Shown: positions 58,945-64,000 of the stretch, piece after piece
Layout: every line of letters starts with the position of its first letter
How positions within the stretch are numbered: position 1 is the stretch's first letter
Source: Streptomyces sp. NBC_00249
GTDB taxonomy: Bacteria; Actinomycetota; Actinomycetes; Streptomycetales; Streptomycetaceae
Length of the DNA stretch: 64,000 nucleotides
Direction: 5' to 3'
Assembly (NCBI RefSeq): GCF_026342355.1
Contig: NZ_JAPEMV010000006.1
Span: 1-64,000 of the forward strand
Translations under genes and position numbers: made by a program
Notes under the pieces: model-generated
The model's input: the letters and a program-made list of their open reading frames with translations, nothing else
Databases searched by the model: none
What the model was told of the DNA's origin: nothing

Positions 58945-60837
58945 TCACTGCTCTTCGGGCGCGTCCTGCTCCACCGGGACCGACGGCTCGGGGAGCTGGG
59001 GCTCGGGGGCCTGCGACGTCCGGACGGTCGGCGGCGCGGGCGGCACCGAGGGGGCCGGCGGGCGCGTGAACCGGGGTGCGGTGGGCGAGGTGCGCGGCCG
59101 CGTGGGCGGCTGGGTGGTGGCCGGCGCCGACCGGCGCGGCGCTGCCGAGGTCGAGGGGGCCGCGGTCGGCACCGGCGCGCTCCGCAGGACGGACGGCGGC
59201 GCCGAGGTGACCGGCGGGAGCAGCGCCGAGGACCGCGAGGGCGACGGCGACGGCGACCTGGTCACCTTCGGGGAACGGGACGGGGACGCGGACCTGGACG
59301 CGGGCTTCGACGCCTCCGAGGCCGACGCCGACGCCGAAGCGGAGGCCGAAGCGGAGGCCGCCTCCGAGGCCGAGGAGGCCGGCGGGCAGGACTCGCCCCG
59401 CTCACGGGCACGGGCGCACGCCTCCGCGGAACGGGAATCCGAAGCGGACGCCGAAGCGGAGGCCGAGGTCGAGGCCGAGGCCGAGGCCGAAGCCGAAGCC
59501 GAAGCCGACGCCGACGAGGCCGGCGGGCAGGACTCGCCCCGCTCACGGGCACGGGCGCACGCCTCCGCGGAACGGGGGTCCGCGGGCGAAGCCGACTCCG
59601 ATGCGGACGGGTGGCCCGAGGACGCGGACTCCGAGGGAGTCGCGGACGTCGGCGCCGTCGGGGTGGCGGACGGGGACGCGGAGTCGGAAGGCGTCCTGGG
59701 CCCGGACGGTGACGTGGTCGGCGACGTGGACTGCGACGGCGACGTCGGAGGCCGCGAGGAGGCCGGCGGCAGCGGCGGGGTCGGCCCTACCGGCGGCGGC
59801 GTCGGGATCACCGGCGGGACGACCGGCGGGGGCACGGGCCTGTCGTTCTTGCCGCGGTGGTCGCCGTGCTCGCGCTGGAACCAGCGCCGGTCCTGGTGGT
59901 CGTAGACGACGAACTTGTTCACGACCTTCACCGACGGCGCGACGACGACGACCTGCGCCGGCCGGTACGCGGTCCACGGCTGGCCGTAGCGCTTCGGGTT
60001 CGCCTCCAGCGCGACGGGCGCGCCGAGCGGGTTGCCGCACGCGCACCGCACCCTGGGCACGCCCCGGTCGTCCACCAGGACGGCGGTGCCGGCCTGCAGG
60101 ACGGCCTGGTAGCTGGTGGCCCTGCCGTCGCGGTAACCGTGGTTGGTGACGCGGGTGTCCGCCCGCAGCTGCACGGGGGTCAGGGAGCGCAGGTAGCCGG
60201 GTACGGCCGCCGGCTGGATGCCGAGGGCCGAGGCGAAGACGGCGTTCTTGGCGGGCTGTGCGGACAGGACGCGGATCTGCTTCTCCACGTCACAGCTGGC
60301 TATGTCCCGCGTGCCGCCGTAGAGGCCGGGGTCGGCGCCGCTGACACTGCGGGTGGCCGTCGCCGGGCTGCTGGCCGCCGCGCTCGTCGAGGGCTGCGGG
60401 AGCGGCGGGTTCTCGGGCGGCGGGGGTGCGTCCTTGGCCGCCGTCGACTCGGTGAACGGGTCGGGCCCGGACGCGGCGGCCGGCTGGAGGAAGACCTCGG
60501 CCCCGGCACGCTGCGTGGTCCCGTCCCCGCTGGGCCGGGTCAGCACCACCACCAGGGTCACGACCGCCGCCAGGGCCACGATCGCCGTGGCGAGCCGGGG
60601 CACGGACCGCCACCACGGTGCCTGCGGCGGCTGCCCGGCACCGCCGGAGGGCCCGCCAGGGGGCCCTCCGGGGGGTGCGGGCGGCGGCGGGGGCGGGGGG
60701 CCGTGCTGCCCGCCCGACAGGGGTCCCGAGGGCGGCCCGGTGGGGCGGCCGGACGACGAGGAGGACGGCGGCTGCGACCGCGGGGATGACGGCTGGTTCG
60801 GCTGTGGGGGCCGCTCGCCAGAGGGTTGCGTGGTCAC
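58945..60837 (-). CDS. DUF6777 domain protein with Pro-rich N-terminus and repeated C-terminal tail
   Basis: 630 residues from GTG at 60837, after AGGAGAGCCC. The cytoplasmic ~75 residues are Pro/Gly/Ser-rich, then one membrane helix (LATAIVALAAVVTLVVVLTR). The extracellular DUF6777 domain (~100-300) includes GAEVFLQPAAASGPDPFTES, the Cys in DIASCDVEKQIRVLSAQPAK and RCACGNPLGAPVALEANPKR. The last ~280 residues are Ser/Pro/Ala-rich with two copies of SAEACARARERGESCPPASS separated by SA repeats. The tail may cross the cell wall; the paired cysteines in each copy could crosslink. Role unknown. Confidence 0.85.
   Translation of the reverse strand: MTTQPSGERPPQPNQPSSPRSQPPSSSSSGRPTGPPSGPLSGGQHGPPPPPPPAPPGGPPGGPSGGAGQPPQAPWWRSVPRLATAIVALAAVVTLVVVLTRPSGDGTTQRAGAEVFLQPAAASGPDPFTESTAAKDAPPPPENPPLPQPSTSAAASSPATATRSVSGADPGLYGGTRDIASCDVEKQIRVLSAQPAKNAVFASALGIQPAAVPGYLRSLTPVQLRADTRVTNHGYRDGRATSYQAVLQAGTAVLVDDRGVPRVRCACGNPLGAPVALEANPKRYGQPWTAYRPAQVVVVAPSVKVVNKFVVYDHQDRRWFQREHGDHRGKNDRPVPPPVVPPVIPTPPPVGPTPPLPPASSRPPTSPSQSTSPTTSPSGPRTPSDSASPSATPTAPTSATPSESASSGHPSASESASPADPRSAEACARARERGESCPPASSASASASASASASASTSASASASASDSRSAEACARARERGESCPPASSASEAASASASASASASASEASKPASRSASPSRSPKVTRSPSPSPSRSSALLPPVTSAPPSVLRSAPVPTAAPSTSAAPRRSAPATTQPPTRPRTSPTAPRFTRPPAPSVPPAPPTVRTSQAPEPQLPEPSVPVEQDAPEEQ
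59375..59576. repeat. 61-bp exact duplication inside the DUF6777 gene
   Basis: Positions 59375-59435 and 59516-59576 are identical (61 bp). They lie 141 bp apart and encode the two SAEACARARERGESCPP segments; Ala/Ser/Glu-codon repeats fill the gap. Confidence 0.85.
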
Positions 60838-60999
60838 GGGCTCTCCTCTTCCCCGGGCCGAGACCTCCGGCCCGAGTGGATGTTCCGCGGGGAATGTCCG
60901 AGTTTTTATCCGGAAATTTCCGGAGTTCTTGCATTCCTGCGGACCATTGTGTGCGCCGTCCGGGTGGTGGCCGCAAGCCGGGGGTGCCACGGTTGCAGG

Positions 61000-62253
61000 G
61001 TGAGCCTTACCTTTCCGAGGGCCTGGCGCGACACCCTCGTCGCCGTGGTGGCGGGCTTCGCGGTGATGACCGCGGTGGCCGCCGCCGGCCTGGCCTGCGC
61101 CGGGGCCGGCGACCTCCCGGGCGGGGCCTTCCCCCGCGTGGTGGCCGCGGTCGTGGTGATGGCGGCCGGCGGTTCGGTCGAGGTGTCCGGCGGGGCCGGA
61201 ATGCTGGCCGGGGCCGATGCGAGCCTGTCCGTCCTGCCGCTCTCGGTGAGCCTGGCGGGCGCCCTCACCGCCGGCTGTCTCTTCCTGCGCCCACTACGCC
61301 ATCACGCTGTGGTCCGAACGGGTGAACTCCTCGGCAGGGCAGCTCGGTTGACGCTGCTGTGGCTGGTCGCGCTGACCGTCTTCGCGCTCCTCGCCCGGCA
61401 GACCTTCGGGCTGGCCACCGGCGACTCCCCCCTCGGCGAGATCGGCGAACTCCTCGACTCCGCACCGACGGTGGGTTTCCGGGCGGACCTGCCCGCCACG
61501 CTCGCCTTCGGACTCCTGTGGATCCTGGGCCTGTTGCTGATCTCCCTGCTGGTCTCCCGCCGCGCCCCGCTGCCGCCGGAGCTGCTCCGCTTCCACACCG
61601 CCGTACGCCCGGCCGCCTTCGCGACGACCGTGCTGCTCCTCGCGTACGTCGCCCTCGCGCTGGCAGCCGGCCTCGTCGTGGCCGTCACCCAGGGGCACGC
61701 CGCCCGGACCATGGCCGTGCTGCTGCTCGGCCTGCCCAACCTGGCCTGGCTCGCCCTCACCCTGGGCATCGGCGGGGCGTGGAACGGCCGGGTCGAGGGG
61801 CCGTTCGGCCTGCCGATGCCGCAGCTCCTGGACCAGGTCCTGCGCGGCCCCGACCTGTCCACGATCGACGTGGCCTCGCTCGCGCAGCGGGACTCCCGCG
61901 CCTGGTGGCTGGTGGCGGTGGCGGCCGTGCTGCTGCTGGGCACGGGCGTGCTGGCCGCCGTACGCTCCCCCGCGCGGGTCCCCGCCTGGCGGCACGCCCT
62001 CCACCTCGCGGTGGCGCTGGCGCTGGCCACGCTGACGGTGTGCCTGCTGGCCCGGGTCCAGGCCCAGTTCGGGCTGTCGATCCTGGGCATCGGCGACGCC
62101 GACGGCCTGGGCGGCACGGTCGAGCTCACCCCGTCCCTGTGGCGTACGACCGCCCTCGCCCTGCTCTGGGGCGCTGTCGCCGGCTTCCTCGGCGCCCTCC
62201 TGGCCCGCCCCCTGCGCCACCGCGGCCCGGCGGAGACCACCCCGCCGTCCTGA
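61000..62253 (+). CDS. Streptophobe family membrane protein
   Basis: 417 residues from GTG at 61000, with about ten hydrophobic segments (TLVAVVAGFAVMTAVAAAGL, LFLRPLRHH, LAWLALTLGIGGAWNGRVEG, FGLPMPQLLDQVLR). The N-terminus, the conserved FGLPMPQLLDQ loop and the last helices with LLWGAVAGFLGALLARPLRH match the streptophobe family of Streptomyces membrane proteins. The family has no known function. Divergent from the DUF6777 gene across a less GC-rich 160-base promoter region. Confidence 0.85.
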   Translation: MSLTFPRAWRDTLVAVVAGFAVMTAVAAAGLACAGAGDLPGGAFPRVVAAVVVMAAGGSVEVSGGAGMLAGADASLSVLPLSVSLAGALTAGCLFLRPLRHHAVVRTGELLGRAARLTLLWLVALTVFALLARQTFGLATGDSPLGEIGELLDSAPTVGFRADLPATLAFGLLWILGLLLISLLVSRRAPLPPELLRFHTAVRPAAFATTVLLLAYVALALAAGLVVAVTQGHAARTMAVLLLGLPNLAWLALTLGIGGAWNGRVEGPFGLPMPQLLDQVLRGPDLSTIDVASLAQRDSRAWWLVAVAAVLLLGTGVLAAVRSPARVPAWRHALHLAVALALATLTVCLLARVQAQFGLSILGIGDADGLGGTVELTPSLWRTTALALLWGAVAGFLGALLARPLRHRGPAETTPPS

Positions 62254-62296
62254 ACGGACCGCGTCGTCCTGAGCACACCGGCGGAACCGGCACCGG

Positions 62297-62917
62297 TCAG
62301 CGGCCGCCCCCGTCGGGCAGGCCCACGATGCGCGTGGGGGCATGCGGCAGGTCCTCTACGTCTCCCCCTCCGCCGGGGTCCGCACCCCCCGGCGGGGGCT
62401 GCGGCGCGGGCGGAGCCCCCGGTTCCCCGGCGACCGCGTAGGTGGCGAGCGGGCCGCCCTCCGCGTACATCCACCGCCGGGCCGTCGTGTCGTAGACCCA
62501 CACGAACTCCCCGTCGATGACGATCCCGGCCCGCAGGCCCCGTACGGCGCGCCGGAACGCCTCACCGTCGGGGCCCGCCCCGGCGGCCCGCCGGTAGCGC
62601 TCCAATGCCTCGGCGGCCCGCTCGAGGAGGGGGCCGGGGTCCTCGGCGCGCGCCAGGGGCCGGCCCGCGGTCGGCGGCGGCTGCGGCACGGCCACCAGGA
62701 GCCGGCCGTCGACCCACGCGGACCAGCCGTTGGAGCACAGGACCTCCCCCCAGTCCCCGCTGCGGGACAGCAGCTGCACGGGGAGGAAGGCGTCCAGGGC
62801 CACGGTCGGCCGGGACACGTCCGGGTCCTCCCAGGCGGGCAGTCCCTCCTGGGGTACGACGTGGGTGGGGCGGAAGTCGTCGCCGAGCCCTGCCGGGCCG
62901 CTCGTGGGGAAGGACAT
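62297..62917 (-). CDS. Hypothetical protein with SH3-like N-terminus
   Basis: 206 residues from ATG at 62917. FRPTHVVPQEGLPAWEDPDV, PVQLLSRSGDWGEVLCSNGW and SAWVDGRLLVAV look like a small SH3-like beta barrel. The middle is helical (LLERAAEALERYRRAAGAGP), then VIDGEFVWVYDTTARRWMYA and a Pro/Gly-rich tail. The gene lies nine bases after the ABC transporter gene on the same strand, so the two are probably coexpressed. Streptomycete-type protein without assigned role. Confidence 0.75.
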   Translation of the reverse strand: MSFPTSGPAGLGDDFRPTHVVPQEGLPAWEDPDVSRPTVALDAFLPVQLLSRSGDWGEVLCSNGWSAWVDGRLLVAVPQPPPTAGRPLARAEDPGPLLERAAEALERYRRAAGAGPDGEAFRRAVRGLRAGIVIDGEFVWVYDTTARRWMYAEGGPLATYAVAGEPGAPPAPQPPPGGADPGGGGDVEDLPHAPTRIVGLPDGGGR

Positions 62918-62926
62918 CGCTGGAGC

Positions 62927-64000
62927 CTACTTCCGCATGATCGCGGGCTCGTGGCGGCGCAGCAGCCGCGCGACGAGCAGTCCGAACAGCGCCGAGAGGA
63001 CGACGAGCATCCCGAGGTTCAGCAGCCACACCCCGCCGGAGTGGGCGAAGAGGGGGTCGTCGGTGAGCGGTCCCGGCACGATCGCGGCGAGGTCGATGGT
63101 GCCGGCCATCGCGCCGAGCGCCCAGCGCGAGGGCACGAACCAGGCCAGCTGCTCGACGACCGGTACGCCGTCGAGCTGGAGCAGCGCCCCGCAGAAGACC
63201 ACCTGCACGATGGCGAGGAGGACCAGCAGCGGCATGGTGACCTCCTCCTTCTTCACGAGGGCGGAGACGAGCAGGCCGAGCATCATCGCGGTGAAGGCGA
63301 GCAGGGCGACGGCCAGGGTGATCTCCAGGAGCGGTGGCAGGAACACCCCGTGGCCGTCGGGTGCCCCGAGTTTCACGCCGAAGAGGCCGACGAGGGTGAG
63401 GACCACGGCCTGGGCGACGGTGATGGCGCCGAGGACCACCACCTTGGACATCAGGTAGGCGGATCTGGAGAGTCCGACGGCGCGTTCGCGCTGGTAGATG
63501 ACCCGTTCCTTGACGAGTTCGCGCACCGCGTTCGCGGCTCCCGTCAGGACGCCGCCGACGCACAGGATGAGCAGGGCGTTGATGGCGGTCTCCTGGGTGA
63601 GGGCGCTGCCCGCGAGGGCGCGGGCCATGGCGCCCATCACGAACGGCAGCGCGATCATGATGGCGAGGAAGGTGCGGTCGGCGCCGAGCGCGGCGGCGTA
63701 GCGGCGGACCAGGGTGGACAGCTGGGACCCCCAGCTCTGTGCCTTGGGCGGGGCGGGGGCGAAGCCGGCGGGGCCGGGGGTGTCCCCGGCGGGCCGGGCG
63801 GGGCGGGCGGCGCCCGCGACGTAGGTGCGGAACTGCGGGGAGGCGGCGTACTGGCCGGCCCAGTCGCGTTCGCGGTCGTTCTCGAAGGCTTCGAAGGCCT
63901 CCGGCCACTGTTCGAAGCCGAAGAAGCCGAGGGTCTCGCCGGGCGGGCCGTACCAGGCGATGCGGCCGCCGGGGGCGAGGACCAGGAGCCGGTCGCAGAC
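62927..64000 (-). CDS. ABC-2 type transporter (ABCG/Rv1747-like), C-terminal part; 5' end outside window
   Basis: The frame is open to the right edge. It begins with CDRLLVLAPGGRIAWYGPPG, the end of an ABCG-type ATPase domain, then a linker with FGFEQWPEAFEAFENDRERD and a Pro-rich spacer. The ABC-2 permease follows with six helices (LAIMIALPFVMGAMARALAG, INALLILCVGGVLTGAANAV, VLGAITVAQAVVLTLVGLFG, LLVLLAIVQVVFCGALLQLD, LLNLGMLVVLSALFGLLVAR). RERAVGLSRSAYLMSKVVV is the conserved loop. FHA domains at the N-terminus, as in Rv1747, cannot be checked here. It exports an unknown compound. Confidence 0.9.
   Translation of the reverse strand, partial: VCDRLLVLAPGGRIAWYGPPGETLGFFGFEQWPEAFEAFENDRERDWAGQYAASPQFRTYVAGAARPARPAGDTPGPAGFAPAPPKAQSWGSQLSTLVRRYAAALGADRTFLAIMIALPFVMGAMARALAGSALTQETAINALLILCVGGVLTGAANAVRELVKERVIYQRERAVGLSRSAYLMSKVVVLGAITVAQAVVLTLVGLFGVKLGAPDGHGVFLPPLLEITLAVALLAFTAMMLGLLVSALVKKEEVTMPLLVLLAIVQVVFCGALLQLDGVPVVEQLAWFVPSRWALGAMAGTIDLAAIVPGPLTDDPLFAHSGGVWLLNLGMLVVLSALFGLLVARLLRRHEPAIMRK

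Noticed and set aside
59262..59905. Acidic Glu/Ala repeat frame on the plus strand
   Set aside because: Antisense of the Ser/Ala-rich tail of the DUF6777 protein, which has the membrane helix, start and ribosome site.
1..64000. CRISPR array, rRNA, tRNA, prophage structural genes
   Set aside because: No regularly spaced repeats, no tRNA cloverleaf or rRNA segments and no phage head or tail genes were recognised.

Overview
The window is very GC-rich, uses GTG and TTG starts freely, and carries families that are mainly streptomycete: a streptophobe-type membrane protein, DUF6777 and DUF6183 proteins, PAS/GAF/SpoIIE phosphatases, an LAETG-anchored surface protein and EACC1-associated caspase pieces. 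It is most likely chromosomal DNA of Streptomyces or a close relative. I see no rRNA, tRNA or CRISPR array.

Left end (1-9.26 kb) is accessory DNA. On the minus strand lies an apparent small RiPP locus: a 38-codon peptide gene with a strong ribosome-binding site, an intrinsic-terminator-like hairpin, a cobalamin-binding radical SAM enzyme, and the first codons of an overlapping MFS exporter. Next come a frameshifted mobile-element-associated gene, an IS5-type transposase tail fused to the tail of a defence-type AAA ATPase, an HNH partner that lacks its nuclease core and carries a stop codon, a DUF6183 gene, a chimeric GAF-PAS protein, and a frameshifted caspase with an EACC1 tail. These read as remains of defence or conflict systems.

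From 9.26 to 28.9 kb the content is mostly ordinary: acyl-CoA dehydrogenase, two secreted proteins, an aldolase/SIS/DeoR sugar-phosphate cluster, the tdh-kbl threonine catabolic pair with a LysR gene, an alpha/beta hydrolase, a methyltransferase, a divergent LysR/MFS pair and a PP2C phosphatase. One alcohol dehydrogenase is reduced to a fragment.

From 28.9 to 30.8 kb is a decayed glycerol/dihydroxyacetone locus in which gldA, dhaK and dhaL-dhaM have each lost their middle. An intact dhaKLM operon is at 45.3-47.4 kb, and a nine-codon relic of a third dhaK start lies at 41.5 kb. Between them are an APC permease, GH15 enzyme, DoxX/MarR pair, fasciclin lipoprotein, Mo-oxidoreductase, a possible short MITE, a SUKH-like protein, and ArsR and MerR genes facing a broken MFS gene and an intact YhgE/Pip-type gene respectively, each with a perfect palindromic operator. 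Integrase, DUF5753 and FAD-oxidoreductase scraps mark 41.5-44.6 kb as another decayed zone.

From 47.4 kb rightwards are an S4-domain protein, a molybdate cluster (leaderless Mop-domain regulator, modA, fused modBC), a phosphodiester glycosidase, a PAS-GAF-PP2C-ATPase protein, a two-component pair ruined by deletions, several membrane or lipoproteins, a DUF6777 protein with duplicated segments, a streptophobe protein, and the end of an ABC-2 transporter that runs out of the window.

Two observations stand out. One is the putative radical-SAM RiPP locus at the left edge. The other is the recurrence of genes that keep both ends but lack their middles, which is either real deletion decay or an assembly problem.
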